In this document: positions 41,112 to 51,662 of the stretch, piece after piece | How the letters are laid out: each line of letters begins with the position of its first letter | Numbering within the stretch: the first letter of the stretch is position 1 | NCBI RefSeq assembly: GCF_029906645.1 | Contig: NZ_JARYGZ010000005.1 | Location: 89,995 to 153,994, forward strand | DNA: 64,000 bases | DNA from: Sphingomonas oryzagri | GTDB taxonomy: Bacteria > Pseudomonadota > Alphaproteobacteria > Sphingomonadales > Sphingomonadaceae | Direction: 5' to 3' | The notes under the pieces: model-generated | Database searches by the model: none | Told to the model about the DNA's origin: nothing | Seen by the model: the letters and a program-made list of their open reading frames with translations, nothing else | Program-made: the position numbers and the translations under genes

Positions 41112-41567
41112 CGAGCAGACGTCGATCCAGCGCGCATCGACCAAAGTGGCGAGCCGATCGGGCGTCAGCCGCACCGAACTGGTGCGTGATCCCGCCGCCG
41201 GATAGACCTCGGCGAAATCCTTGAGCGATACGTCGCAATAGACGGGAAGGGGGGTGGCGAGCCCGAACGGGCAGACGCCGCCGACCGGGTGGCCGGTAAG
41301 GGCCTCGACATCCTCGGCACACAGCATGCGCGGGCGGCCTCCGAATGCGGCCTTGGTCTTGCGGTTGTCGAGCCGGGCGTCGCCTCTGGCAACGATCAGG
41401 ATCGCCTCGTCATTGACCCTGATGGACAAAGTCTTGGCGATCTGTCCCGGCTCGACCCCCAGTGCCAGCGCCGCCTCGTTCACCGTGGCGGTGCTGGCAC
41501 CCTGATCTATGATCCCGATATCGGGCGCTTTTTCCGCAAGGAAGGCGCGAACGCTATCGAGGCTCAC
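41091..41567 (-). CDS. YbaK/ProX-type aminoacyl-tRNA deacylase
   Basis: A 158-aa protein of the YbaK/EbsC superfamily. The conserved lysine and pocket residues are in GVEPGQIAKTLSIRV, and ALTGHPVGGVCPFGLATPLPVYCD carries the GGVxPFG-like signature. These enzymes hydrolyse mischarged aminoacyl-tRNAs, such as Ala- or Cys-tRNAPro. It ends inside the convergent GNAT gene and lies 21 bp after... upstream of the HU gene in the same orientation order (HU gene is downstream on the map but separately promoted). Confidence 0.88.
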   Translation of the reverse strand: MSLDSVRAFLAEKAPDIGIIDQGASTATVNEAALALGVEPGQIAKTLSIRVNDEAILIVARGDARLDNRKTKAAFGGRPRMLCAEDVEALTGHPVGGVCPFGLATPLPVYCDVSLKDFAEVYPAAGSRTSSVRLTPDRLATLVDARWIDVCSLPALAE

Positions 41568-41587
41568 GGGATCTTGCCGAACGGGGC

Positions 41588-41863
41588 TTAGCCGTTCAGC
41601 TTGTCCTTGACGGCCTTGGCCGGCGAGAAACCCAGCTTCTTCGAGGCGGCGATGGTCATCGCGGCGCCGGTGGCCGGGTTGCGGCCTTCGCGCGCCGGGC
41701 TGTCCTTCACCTTGAACTTGCCGAAGCCGGAGATCGAAACTTCGGTGCCCTTGGCGGCCGCATCGGTGATGGCGGTGAAAACGGCGTCGACGACCTTGCG
41801 GGCGTCCGCCTTCGACAGGCCGTGGCCGGCAGCAATCTGCTCGGCGAGCTCGGTGTTATTCAT
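41588..41863 (-). CDS. HU-family DNA-binding protein
   Basis: A 91-aa histone-like protein, the normal HU length. The start at 41863 is preceded by AGGAGGAGA, a very strong ribosome site that suits an abundant protein. ISGFGKFKVKDSPAREGRNP covers the DNA-binding beta arm with the conserved GRNP turn, and AASKKLGFSPAKAVKDKLN the C-terminal helix. It binds and bends DNA without sequence specificity. The stop is 20 bp upstream of the YbaK-like start, so read-through between the two is possible. Confidence 0.97.
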   Translation of the reverse strand: MNNTELAEQIAAGHGLSKADARKVVDAVFTAITDAAAKGTEVSISGFGKFKVKDSPAREGRNPATGAAMTIAASKKLGFSPAKAVKDKLNG

Positions 41864-41950
41864 GGAACTCGTCTCCTCCTTAACGAAGCCGGAGCACATA
41901 GCCGTGGAATTCGGGCAAGGTCCAGCCTGAACAGGCGTTTTTCGGGCGAT

Positions 41951-42928
41951 TTAGGGCAGCAGGAGGGTCGAACCGGTCGTGGAACGCGATTCGAGCGCGC
42001 GATGGGCGTCCCCGGCATCGGCCAGAGCGAAGGTCTGGCCGACCGGGATGGTGACCGCGCCGCTGGCGATCTGCGCGAACAGCGCGCCCGCGAGATCGCG
42101 GCGTTCCTGCGCATTGCGGGCATAATGGGCGAGGGTCGGTCGGGTGACGAAGATCGATCCGGTTTGCGAGAGCGCGAGCGCGTCGATCGGTGGCACCGGG
42201 CCGCTGGCATTGCCGTAGGTGACGAGAAGCCCGCGCGTCGCGACCGAGGCGAGCGAGGCCGCCCAGCTCGCCTTGCCGACGCCGTCGAGCACCGCCTCGA
42301 CACCCTTGCCACCGGTCAATTCGCGGACCCTGGCGGCGAGATCGTCCATCGGGCAGGAGAGGGCGTGGTGGGCGCCGAGCTTCGTGGCGATCGCCGCTTT
42401 CTCCGCCGAGCCGGCATGGGCGATCACGGTGACACCGATCGCTTTCAGCCATTGCACGAGGATCGAGCCGACCCCGCCGGCGGCGGCGTGGACCAGCACG
42501 GTCTGCCCCGCCGCGATCTTCGCGCACGGGCCGATCAGGTAGGCGGCGGTCATGCCCTTGAGCATCGCGGCGGCGGCGGTCTGGTCATCGATCGTGTCGG
42601 GCAGCGGGACGAGCAGGTCGGCGGGCAGCGTGCGGACGGTCGCATAGCTGCCCGGCGAGCCGCCGGCATAAGCGACGCGGTCGCCTGCCTTCAGCCCCTC
42701 CACACCTTCGCCGACCGCCTCGACAACGCCCGCGGCTTCGGTGCCAAGGCCGGAAGGCAGCGTCATCGGGTAGAGACCGGTGCGGTGATAGGTGTCGATG
42801 AAGTTCAGCCCGATCGCGCTCTGCCGCACGCGTGCCTCACCTGCACCGGGTGCGGTGGGAGCGATCTCCTCGCGCTCGATCTGCTCGGGGCCGCCATGCG
42901 CGCGGATGATCATGCGGAAATCGGACAT
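41951..42928 (-). CDS. NADPH:quinone oxidoreductase (zinc-free MDR family)
   Basis: A 325-aa medium-chain reductase. The nucleotide-binding motif is VLVHAAAGGVGSILVQWLKA, and IGLNFIDTYHRTGLYP with LPSGLGTEAAGVVEAVG matches QorA-type quinone reductases. No zinc-ligand cysteines are seen. It reduces quinones with NADPH, probably by one electron. It lies 11 bp downstream of the GreA/B-like gene and is probably co-transcribed with it. Confidence 0.92.
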   Translation of the reverse strand: MSDFRMIIRAHGGPEQIEREEIAPTAPGAGEARVRQSAIGLNFIDTYHRTGLYPMTLPSGLGTEAAGVVEAVGEGVEGLKAGDRVAYAGGSPGSYATVRTLPADLLVPLPDTIDDQTAAAAMLKGMTAAYLIGPCAKIAAGQTVLVHAAAGGVGSILVQWLKAIGVTVIAHAGSAEKAAIATKLGAHHALSCPMDDLAARVRELTGGKGVEAVLDGVGKASWAASLASVATRGLLVTYGNASGPVPPIDALALSQTGSIFVTRPTLAHYARNAQERRDLAGALFAQIASGAVTIPVGQTFALADAGDAHRALESRSTTGSTLLLP

Positions 42929-42939
42929 GCGGGTCTCCG

Positions 42940-43407
42940 TCAGTCGGAAATGGCTTCGGTGCTCAGGATCTCGATCGCCTCGGGCTTGCCGCCGAAATCG
43001 ACCTTCTCGCCGACATAGCCGCCGATCATCGCGCGGGCGAGCGGAGCGGAGAAAGCGAGGCGGCCCTCATTCGGCTCGGCCTCGTCGTCGCCGACGATGT
43101 CGATGCGCTTCGTCTGGCCGTTGAGCTTGAAGGACACGCGCGATCCGAATGCCACCTCATCCTCGGGCGGCGGGGGCGTGGGCTGGGCGGTCGCCTGACG
43201 GGTACGCCAGTAGCGCAGGACGCGGCCATGCTGTTCTCGCTCGGCCTCGGGCAGAGCGGCGGCGTCGATCGCCTCCAGCTCCGCCACCTTCGCCTCGATC
43301 TGCGCGAGGCCGCGCGCCGTCACCAGATTGGGGCCGGGCGGCAGCGGCAGCTCGAATTTCGGTTCCTTATGCTCGTCGTCGCTTTCGCGGCGGAACGCTA
43401 CGCTCAC
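42940..43407 (-). CDS. GreA/GreB-like transcription elongation factor
   Basis: A 155-aa protein with a GTG start behind GGAGAGGAT. The N-terminal half is a charged helical hairpin (TARGLAQIEAKVAELEAID to RYWRTRQATA) and the C-terminal half a Gre-type FKBP-like domain (VAFGSRVSF, IDIVGDDEAEPNEGRLAFSAPLARAMIG). Gre factors rescue backtracked RNA polymerase by stimulating transcript cleavage. It looks closest to the GreB-like branch. It heads a two-gene unit with the quinone reductase. Confidence 0.9.
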   Translation of the reverse strand: MSVAFRRESDDEHKEPKFELPLPPGPNLVTARGLAQIEAKVAELEAIDAAALPEAEREQHGRVLRYWRTRQATAQPTPPPPEDEVAFGSRVSFKLNGQTKRIDIVGDDEAEPNEGRLAFSAPLARAMIGGYVGEKVDFGGKPEAIEILSTEAISD

Positions 43408-43470
43408 GGTGATCCTCTCCCTCGTTCGAGAGGGCGATATGGCGATGACCTTTCGGTTACGCCACCCCGA

Positions 43471-44049
43471 TCACGAGGCGTCCCAAGCCTGCCGGATCAG
43501 CGGCACGAGCGGCGCGATCTCGTCTGCGGAGGTGATCCGCATCTCCGCCTTCAGCCGCTCCGACCAGACCGGCCGCTTCGGCGCGACGAGGCCGGGCGCG
43601 GCGTCCGGCTCCACCGCGAGGCCGAGCAGCACCGCCCCCTTGTCGGGCCGGGCGGCGGCGAACTGGTAGGCGCGCGAGAAGGCCGAATAGGTCTTGCGCT
43701 GGCCGATCACGACGTCGGGCAGCGCGACGATCTGTGCCTTCACCGCCTCGAAGATCGCGCGCAGGGCGTCGTCCTTCCACAAGGTATCGGCAAGTGCATC
43801 AGGCTGCCCCCAACCCGTTTCCTTCGGGAACGCGATGCCGAGGATCACCGATGCGCGGTTTTGGCCGAGGCCGTGATGCTCCTTCATCCAGCCCAGCCGC
43901 GCGCGATGCTTCGTTTCCGGGCAGGTGCGGGCAATGGCGGCCCATTCGTCCAGCGACTTGCCGGTTTCCTTGACCAGATTCTCCTTGATCGAGGCCATCC
44001 ACGCCTTCTGCTGCGCGGTCATCGTATCGGGTGCGGCGGGCATCGACAT
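43471..44049 (-). CDS. DUF4287/DUF5655 domain protein
   Basis: A 192-aa cytoplasmic protein of unknown function. The N-terminal part (about 12-75: QQKAWMASIKENLVKETGKS, WMKEHHGLGQNRASVI) matches DUF4287. The C-terminal part (about 95-190: IVALPDVVIGQRKTYSAFSR, VWSERLKAEMRITSADEIAP) matches DUF5655, often found fused to it. It is divergent from the NAD synthase gene. No catalytic residues can be named. Confidence 0.85.
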   Translation of the reverse strand: MSMPAAPDTMTAQQKAWMASIKENLVKETGKSLDEWAAIARTCPETKHRARLGWMKEHHGLGQNRASVILGIAFPKETGWGQPDALADTLWKDDALRAIFEAVKAQIVALPDVVIGQRKTYSAFSRAYQFAAARPDKGAVLLGLAVEPDAAPGLVAPKRPVWSERLKAEMRITSADEIAPLVPLIRQAWDAS

Positions 44050-44118
44050 CCTCCCCTGATGCGCTCCGCATCATAAGGCGCTAGAGGCGGACACGAAACA
44101 AGCCCTGGAGCGCGCAGC

Positions 44119-46176
<2,058 letters not shown>

Positions 46177-46200
46177 ATCCTCTCCCTTTCGGGGGAGGAT
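46177..46200. terminator. Terminator hairpin after nadE
   Basis: ATCCTCTCCC and GGGGGAGGAT form a 10-bp stem with one wobble pair and a TTTC loop, immediately after the nadE stop and before the convergent small gene. Confidence 0.7.
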
Positions 46201-46207
46201 GAGATCA

Positions 46208-46411
46208 TTACGCCTTCCGCAAAGCCTCCGGCTTGTGTGCCGCGCGCTTGCCTTCGTCGGTCTCGACGATGAACTGCGGATCGTCCTTCGACGCGGCGAC
46301 AGTGTGACCCTTTACGCTGGTGCGTTTGGTGACCTTCTTCACCACCTTGCCTTCGGCGGTGCCGCCATGGGAATTCCACTCCACGCGGTCGCCTTCCTTC
46401 ACGTGTCCCAT
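46208..46411 (-). CDS. DUF2945 / hypervirulence-associated TUDOR-domain protein
   Basis: A 67-aa protein covering one small SH3-like (Tudor) domain: KEGDRVEWNSHGGTAEGKVV and FIVETDEGKRAAHKPEAL. This family is widespread as single-domain proteins of unknown role. A ribosome site AGGAGA precedes the start. It stands alone between nadE and the divergent GH130-like gene. Confidence 0.88.
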   Translation of the reverse strand: MGHVKEGDRVEWNSHGGTAEGKVVKKVTKRTSVKGHTVAASKDDPQFIVETDEGKRAAHKPEALRKA

Positions 46412-46479
46412 CTCCTGTCTCCTCAGGCGACGGAACGGGCAGGGGCGGGGCGACGTTCCGGACGCGAAGTGGAGGCCCG

Positions 46480-47595
46480 ATGCGCGACGACTATCTGATC
46501 TTCACGCCGGACGATGTCGATCTCACGCGCTCGCCGCTGCGGCGGGGCGTGGCCGAGCCGACCTTCGTGCTCGGCGCCTTCAACCCGGCGCTGACCCGGC
46601 TGCCGTCGGGCAACCTCCTGCTGATGGTCCGCGTCGCGGAGGCGCTCGCCAAGCCGGTCGAGGGCGACCATGCCCGCGCGATCCGTTGGACGGCCGACGG
46701 CTACGTCCTCGATCCGCACCCCGTCGCGGGTATCGACATGGCGGACCCGCGCTATTTCCTCGTGAAAGGCGGTGCCTATCCGCAGATGGGGCTGACCTCG
46801 CTCAGCTGGCTGCTGCCGGTCGAGCTGACGCCGGACGGTCGGGCCATCGTCGCCGTCCACTACGATCGCGCCATCGAGCCGCGTGCGTCCTACCAGGATT
46901 ATGGCATCGAGGATCCACGCATCAGCCGGATCGACGGGCGCTACTACATGACGGTCTGCTCCTGCTCGGCGGAGCGGCACGGCACCTCGCTCTACACCTC
47001 CGGCGACGGGTTCGATTGGCGGCTGGAGGGGCTGGTGCTCGATCACCAGAACAAGGACATGCTGCTGTTCGAGGGCAAGCCCGGCGGCAAGTTCTGGGCG
47101 CTGACCAGGCCGATGGGCGAGCTGTATTTCGCCTATCCCGAACATGCGGGCTTCGCGGGCGGGCCGGTGATCCACCTCGCCTCGTCGCCCGACGCTCTGC
47201 ACTGGAAGCCGTGCGACCGGCCCGGCATCCGGGCGCGGCGCGGCTCCTCCTCGGCGATGAAGGTGGGCGGCGGTACGCCTCCGATCCTGACCGACGCCGG
47301 TTGGCTGGCGCTCTATCACGGCGTCGAGCCGCGCGAGAAAGTCGGCGTCTATCGCACCTTCTGGGCGCTGCTCGATCGCGACGATCCCGCCACCATCCTG
47401 CGGCTGGAAGACTCGGCGCCGCTCATCGAGGCGGACCCGGAGCTGACCCACCCGATCGCGCACCGCCTCTATCTGCCGACGCCGGTGGTGTTCACGACCG
47501 GGATCGTCGGCGGTGGGGCGAGCTTCATCGTGGCGAGCGGCGAGGCCGATCTCGCCTGCCGGATCACGCATATCCCGAAGAGCCGGTTCGCCTGA
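46480..47595 (+). CDS. GH130-like glycosidase or phosphorylase
   Basis: A 371-aa cytoplasmic five-bladed beta-propeller. NPALTRLPSGNLLLMVRV, DYGIEDPRISRIDGRYYMT and GGTPPILTDAGWLALYHGV are family 130 signatures. The Asp of IEDPR is the usual proton donor. GH130 contains beta-mannoside phosphorylases and some hydrolases; the residues that distinguish them cannot be judged confidently here. No signal peptide is present, so it acts on an imported or intracellular mannoside. It has no glycan-related neighbours, unlike the arabinan island. Confidence 0.82.
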   Translation: MRDDYLIFTPDDVDLTRSPLRRGVAEPTFVLGAFNPALTRLPSGNLLLMVRVAEALAKPVEGDHARAIRWTADGYVLDPHPVAGIDMADPRYFLVKGGAYPQMGLTSLSWLLPVELTPDGRAIVAVHYDRAIEPRASYQDYGIEDPRISRIDGRYYMTVCSCSAERHGTSLYTSGDGFDWRLEGLVLDHQNKDMLLFEGKPGGKFWALTRPMGELYFAYPEHAGFAGGPVIHLASSPDALHWKPCDRPGIRARRGSSSAMKVGGGTPPILTDAGWLALYHGVEPREKVGVYRTFWALLDRDDPATILRLEDSAPLIEADPELTHPIAHRLYLPTPVVFTTGIVGGGASFIVASGEADLACRITHIPKSRFA

Positions 47596-47670
47596 TCCGT
47601 CCCGCCGAGGGACTCGCGGGACAGCGAAAATTCCGCAGCCAAAGGGTAAACAGTTCGTTAAGCTGCGACC

Positions 47671-47892
47671 ATGTTCGAGGCAACGCGCACGCTTTCCGCA
47701 CAGTCGCTGTCCGCAGCGCTGATCCGCCGCCGCAAGCCGCTGATGCTGGCACCACCCGCTTATGCGGTGGAAATGCCGATCGAACTGGTCGAGGAGACCG
47801 AAGCCCGCTGGCCGGGCTGGAAGCAGGATCTGCGCTTCTTCCTAGGCTGCTATGCCGCCGGGCTGGTCTTCTTCTTCATCATGTTGAGCTGA
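47671..47892 (+). CDS. Small single-pass membrane protein, 73 aa
   Basis: A small hypothetical protein with a soluble N-terminal portion (about 1-50) and one C-terminal membrane helix (DLRFFLGCYAAGLVFFFIMLS). Tail-anchored topology is likely. It overlaps the end of the convergent MFS gene by 14 bp. I do not recognise the family; codon use is consistent with a real gene. Confidence 0.6.
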   Translation: MFEATRTLSAQSLSAALIRRRKPLMLAPPAYAVEMPIELVEETEARWPGWKQDLRFFLGCYAAGLVFFFIMLS

Positions 47893-49159
47893 ACGCCGGC
47901 GCGCAGGCGCGGTGGAGCCGCCAGGCGACGGCCGCTGCCGCGACGCTGCCCGCCGCCGTGACGATCAGCGTGTCCTCGACCCGCACGCCGACGCGCACCA
48001 GGCCCGCGAAGAGCAGCGCCCCCACCACCATCGCGCCCGAATTGACGATGTTGTTCGCCGCCACCGTGCGCGCGGTGTGGAGCTTGTCCACCGTGGTGGT
48101 CAGGAAAGCGTAGAGCGGCACCACGAACATGCCGCCGAACACCGCGACGCCGAACAGGTCGAGCAGGATGTGCTTGGCGTGGGGGAGGTCGACGAAGGCC
48201 CTCCAGCCGATCATCGCCTCCGGAGCTTCCCACCGCGTGATGACATGATGGAGATCGAGCAGGCAGGCGCCCATCAGCAGTGCCACGGCGGGCGCGTAGC
48301 GGGCCGAAACGGTGCCGCCCAGCATCCGGTTGATCGCGATCGACCCGACGCCGACGCCGACCGAGAAGACGGCGAGGAACAGGGTCGCGACCTGCTGGTC
48401 GGCCTCCAGCACGTTCTTCACCAGTGGCACGAACAATGTACCGAGGATCGCGGCCTGCATCCAGAAGCAGCTGATCGCGCCCACCGCCAGCATCAGGCGC
48501 GGCACGTGGAGCGTCTCGGAAACAAGACGGATTGAGGCGCGCACGACGTGCAGGTCGATCGTATGATCCTCGATCACCGGCGGGGCGGGGGGCACCTTGG
48601 CGCCGGCAATGCGGCCGACCAATGCGATCGCCATGATCGCCGCCGCCACTGCCGGCGCGGGAATCACGCCGCCCGCGAGGATGCCGAGCAGCACGCCGAT
48701 ATAGGTGCCGGCCTCGACCAGGCCGGTGCCGCCCAGCACCTCGTCACGATGCAGATGCTGGGGCAGCAGCGCATATTTGATCGGGCCGATGAAGGTGGAA
48801 TGCGCGCCCATCGCGAACAGCGCGAGCAGCAGCAACGTCACCGATTGCAGCATCAGCCCGACCGCGCCGACCGCCATGATCGCGATCTCGGCGGTCTTCA
48901 CCAGGCGGATGATCCACGCCTTGTCGCGGCAGTCCGCGAGTTGGCCGGCGAGCGCGGAAAAAAGGAAGAACGGCAGGATATACAGCGCGTTGGCCGCCGC
49001 GTTGAACGCCGCCTCCAGATGATCGTCCGAGAAGATCCGGTAGGTGACGAGCATCACCATCGCGGTCTTGAAGAGATTGTCGTTGAAGGCGCCCAGGAAC
49101 TGGGTCGTGAACAGCGGCAGGAATCGCCTGCGCGCGAGAAGCCTCAAGGATGCCTGCAT
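47879..49159 (-). CDS. MFS transporter, LplT-like (lysophospholipid transporter family)
   Basis: A 426-aa transporter with about 12 membrane helices. FLPLFTTQFLGAFNDNLFKT in the first helix and GAHSTFIGPIKYALLPQHL are typical of LplT, the carrier that flips lysophospholipids inward. In some bacteria LplT is fused to an acyltransferase; here it is free. The ATG at 49159 is chosen to match the family N-terminus, as the reading frame stays open upstream. Divergent from pgsA, a phospholipid synthesis gene, which fits a membrane-lipid role. Confidence 0.82.
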   Translation of the reverse strand: MQASLRLLARRRFLPLFTTQFLGAFNDNLFKTAMVMLVTYRIFSDDHLEAAFNAAANALYILPFFLFSALAGQLADCRDKAWIIRLVKTAEIAIMAVGAVGLMLQSVTLLLLALFAMGAHSTFIGPIKYALLPQHLHRDEVLGGTGLVEAGTYIGVLLGILAGGVIPAPAVAAAIMAIALVGRIAGAKVPPAPPVIEDHTIDLHVVRASIRLVSETLHVPRLMLAVGAISCFWMQAAILGTLFVPLVKNVLEADQQVATLFLAVFSVGVGVGSIAINRMLGGTVSARYAPAVALLMGACLLDLHHVITRWEAPEAMIGWRAFVDLPHAKHILLDLFGVAVFGGMFVVPLYAFLTTTVDKLHTARTVAANNIVNSGAMVVGALLFAGLVRVGVRVEDTLIVTAAGSVAAAAVAWRLHRACAPAFSST

Positions 49160-49308
49160 ATCGGAACGCGAAAACCCGTCTTTCCCCAAGGATGCGACGC
49201 GACATAGCGCAGCCGGGCGCCGACGCCAAATTCTACAATGGCCGAACCGCATCGAGGTTCAACGGAGTGGTTCAATCCGGCGCAACCTTCGGCTAGGCTG
49301 TCGCACCG

Positions 49309-49878
49309 ATGCTGTCCCTGCCCAATATCCTCACCCTGTCGCGTATCTTCGCCGTCCCGATTCTGGTGGGCCTGCTGTGGCACCCCGGACCGGTCGGCTA
49401 TGTGCTGGCCTTCCTGCTCTACGCGCTGGCCGGGATCACCGACTATTTCGACGGCTATCTGGCGCGCGCGCAGGGCACCGTGTCGAAGCTCGGCATCTTC
49501 CTCGATCCGATCGCCGACAAGATCATGGTCGCGGCCGTGATCGTGATGCTGATTTCGACCGAACGGGTGATCGGCCCGCATCCGGTGGTGACTGGCTGGC
49601 ACGTGATCGCCGCACTGGTGATCCTGCTGCGCGAGATCGCGGTGTCGGGGCTGCGCGAATTCCTCGCCCAGCTGTCGGTCTCGGTGCCGGTCAGCCGCCT
49701 CGCCAAGTGGAAGACGACCTTCCAGATGGCGGCGCTCGGCCTGCTGATCCTCGCGGGCGCGTTGCCGGCGATGCCGTGGGTGCATGACGTGGGCCTCGCC
49801 TGCCTGTGGCTGGCGGCCGCGCTGACGCTGATCACCGGCTGGGACTATCTGCGCGTCGGCCTGAAGCACATGGACTGA
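49309..49878 (+). CDS. pgsA: CDP-diacylglycerol-glycerol-3-phosphate 3-phosphatidyltransferase
   Basis: A 189-aa integral membrane enzyme with four to six helices. The CDP-alcohol phosphotransferase signature DG-x2-AR-x8-G-x3-D-x3-D is complete in DGYLARAQGT through FLDPIADK. It makes phosphatidylglycerol phosphate from CDP-diacylglycerol. It begins MLSLPNILTLSRI as usual for PgsA. It is followed after 2 bp by moaD and is probably co-transcribed with moaD and moaE. Confidence 0.95.
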   Translation: MLSLPNILTLSRIFAVPILVGLLWHPGPVGYVLAFLLYALAGITDYFDGYLARAQGTVSKLGIFLDPIADKIMVAAVIVMLISTERVIGPHPVVTGWHVIAALVILLREIAVSGLREFLAQLSVSVPVSRLAKWKTTFQMAALGLLILAGALPAMPWVHDVGLACLWLAAALTLITGWDYLRVGLKHMD

Positions 49879-49880
49879 TC

Positions 49881-50135
49881 ATGATCCGGTTGCTCTATTT
49901 TGCCTGGGTGCGTGAGGCGATCGGCAAGGATGGCGAGGCCGTCGATCCGCCGGCAGATGTCGCTGATGTCGCCGCGCTGGTCGCCTGGCTGGCGGCACGG
50001 GGCGGGGGCTATGCCGAGGCGCTCGCCGATCCGGCACGGTTGCGCGCGGCGGTGGACCAGACCTTCGCGCCGCTTTCCACGCCGATCGCCGGAGTAGGGG
50101 AGATCGCCCTGTTCCCGCCGGTGACCGGCGGATGA
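49881..50135 (+). CDS. moaD: Molybdopterin synthase small subunit
   Basis: An 84-aa ubiquitin-like sulfur carrier ending in the essential Gly-Gly (FPPVTGG), which is thiocarboxylated and donates sulfur to precursor Z. FAWVREAIGKDGEAV and PIAGVGEIALFPPV fit MoaD. It starts 2 bp after pgsA and overlaps moaE by 4 bp (ATGA). Confidence 0.95.
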   Translation: MIRLLYFAWVREAIGKDGEAVDPPADVADVAALVAWLAARGGGYAEALADPARLRAAVDQTFAPLSTPIAGVGEIALFPPVTGG

Positions 50136-50599
50136 GCACCCGCGTAGCCGCGCAGGAAGACGATTTCGACGTCGCGGCCGAGCTGGCGCGGCTGGAGGCG
50201 CTGGGCGGCGGCGGGGTGGCGAGCTTCACCGGCGTGGTGCGCGGCGGTGATGGGCTGACCGCGCTGCGCCTCGAAGCCTATCCGGGCATGACGCTCCGCG
50301 CGCTGGAGTCGATCGCGGCGGAGGCGATGGCGCGCTGGTCGCTGCTCGGCTGCACGCTGATCCATCGCCATGGCACGCTGGCGGTGGGCGAGCGGATCGT
50401 GCTGGTCGGCACCGCGTCCGGGCACCGGGCTTCGGCGCTGGAGGCCTGCGCCTTCCTCATCGACTGGGCCAAGACGAAGGCACCGCTTTGGAAGCAGGAG
50501 CTGTTCGCGGATGGCTCCGCCCGCTGGGTCGAAGCGCGCGCGGAGGACGATGTCGCGGCCGCCGAATGGGACGCCAGCGCGGAGCATGGCAAGCCCTGA
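50132..50599 (+). CDS. moaE: Molybdopterin synthase catalytic subunit
   Basis: A 155-aa protein. IHRHGTLAVGERIVLVG and the lysine-rich active site FLIDWAKTKAPLWKQELF identify MoaE, which with MoaD converts cyclic pyranopterin monophosphate to molybdopterin. It overlaps moaD by 4 bp. The stop is followed by a repeat palindrome that may terminate the pgsA-moaD-moaE transcript. Confidence 0.96.
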   Translation: MSTRVAAQEDDFDVAAELARLEALGGGGVASFTGVVRGGDGLTALRLEAYPGMTLRALESIAAEAMARWSLLGCTLIHRHGTLAVGERIVLVGTASGHRASALEACAFLIDWAKTKAPLWKQELFADGSARWVEARAEDDVAAAEWDASAEHGKP

Positions 50600-50600
50600 A

Positions 50601-50633
50601 CTTCATCCTCCCCACGCTTCGCGCAGGGAGGAT
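50601..50633. repeat. Short copy of the intergenic palindrome
   Basis: A hairpin-forming 33-bp element between the convergent moaE and oxyR genes. Its reverse complement matches 27 consecutive bases of the larger palindrome (25818-25844). It can act as a bidirectional terminator. Confidence 0.72.
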
Positions 50634-50638
50634 CAGGG

Positions 50639-51538
50639 TTACGCCGCCTTCTTCAGCGCCGCCGCCAGCAGTTCGAATTCCTTCGCGCGCGGGCTGCCCT
50701 TGCGCCAGGCGAGCGCGATGCGGCGGCTCGGCTTCTCGGCGTCGAGCGGGCGGGCCTGCACGCCGGTGCCGTTGAGGATGCCGGCCTCGATCGCCATCTC
50801 CGGCAGCAGCGTGACGCCGAGGCCATTGTCGACCATCTGCACCAGCGTATGCAGCGAGGTGCCCAGCATCGCGGCCTCCGCGCCCAGTTCCGGCCGGTTG
50901 CAGGCGGCCAAGGCATGGTCCTTCAGGCAATGCCCGTCCTCGAGCAGCAGCAGCTCGCGCTCGTCGATCGCCTCGGGTGGTACGCGGTTGGCGAACTCCG
51001 CCTTCTGCGCCTCAGGGAAAGCGAAGAAGAGCTTGTCCTCGAACAGATCGGCCGATTCCACGTCACCGCAGCGATAGGGGAGGGCCAGCAGCACGCAGTC
51101 GAGCCGCCCGCGCTGGAGCGAATCGCAGGCCGATGCCGTCACCTCCTCGCGCAGGTAGAGCTTCAGGTCCGGCCATTCGGCGCGCAACTTGGGCAGCAGG
51201 CGGGGCAGCAGGAAGGGGGCGATGGTGGGAATCACGCCCATGCGCAGCTCGCCGGAAAGCGGCTTTCCTGCCGCGCGTGCGAGATCAGTCAGCACGTCCG
51301 CCTCGGCCAGCACGCGCCGCGCCTGCATCGCGATCCGCTCGCCCACGGGGGTGAAGCGGACGACGCGTCGGGTACGCTCGACCAGCGTCAGGCCCAGCAG
51401 CGACTCCAGCTCGCGAAGCCCGGCCGACAGCGTGGATTGCGTGACGAAGCAGGCTTCGGCGGCATTGCCGAAATGGCCATGTTCCTGCAACGCCACGAGA
51501 TATTGGAGCTGCTTCAGCGTGGGGAGATAGGTGCTCAT
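50639..51538 (-). CDS. oxyR: Hydrogen-peroxide-sensing LysR-type regulator OxyR
   Basis: A 299-aa LysR regulator. The winged helix is at about 5-62 (QLQYLVALQEHGHFGNAAEA, TQSTLSAGLRELE). The redox cysteines Cys204 and Cys213 in GHCLKDHALAAC have the nine-residue spacing of the OxyR disulfide. The start at 51538 is chosen to match the family; the frame stays open upstream. It is divergent from ahpC with 124 bp between, so it probably controls ahpC-ahpD and itself in response to peroxide. Confidence 0.95.
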   Translation of the reverse strand: MSTYLPTLKQLQYLVALQEHGHFGNAAEACFVTQSTLSAGLRELESLLGLTLVERTRRVVRFTPVGERIAMQARRVLAEADVLTDLARAAGKPLSGELRMGVIPTIAPFLLPRLLPKLRAEWPDLKLYLREEVTASACDSLQRGRLDCVLLALPYRCGDVESADLFEDKLFFAFPEAQKAEFANRVPPEAIDERELLLLEDGHCLKDHALAACNRPELGAEAAMLGTSLHTLVQMVDNGLGVTLLPEMAIEAGILNGTGVQARPLDAEKPSRRIALAWRKGSPRAKEFELLAAALKKAA

Positions 51539-51662
51539 AGAACGGCTTTTTCGATCATGGGCACAAGAATAATCGATTTGCCCTATCCATGGCAATGCTG
51601 CAGAGCCGCATCGAAAGTTTCGCACCCGCACACGGCGGGTGCCCATTTGGGAGACCAGACAT
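51539..51662. promoter_or_regulatory. oxyR-ahpC divergent promoter region
   Basis: A 124-bp gap with an AT-rich centre (about 51565-51600). ATCGATTTG and CTATCC motifs around 51575-51592 could be part of an OxyR site (ATAG/CTAT half-sites), but no complete match is seen. CATAGAACGG lies at the oxyR start. Confidence 0.45.

Noticed and set aside
51565..51600. Clear OxyR box between oxyR and ahpC
   Set aside because: Half-sites can be found, but a four-part ATAG/CTAT match is not present by eye, so only the region is annotated.
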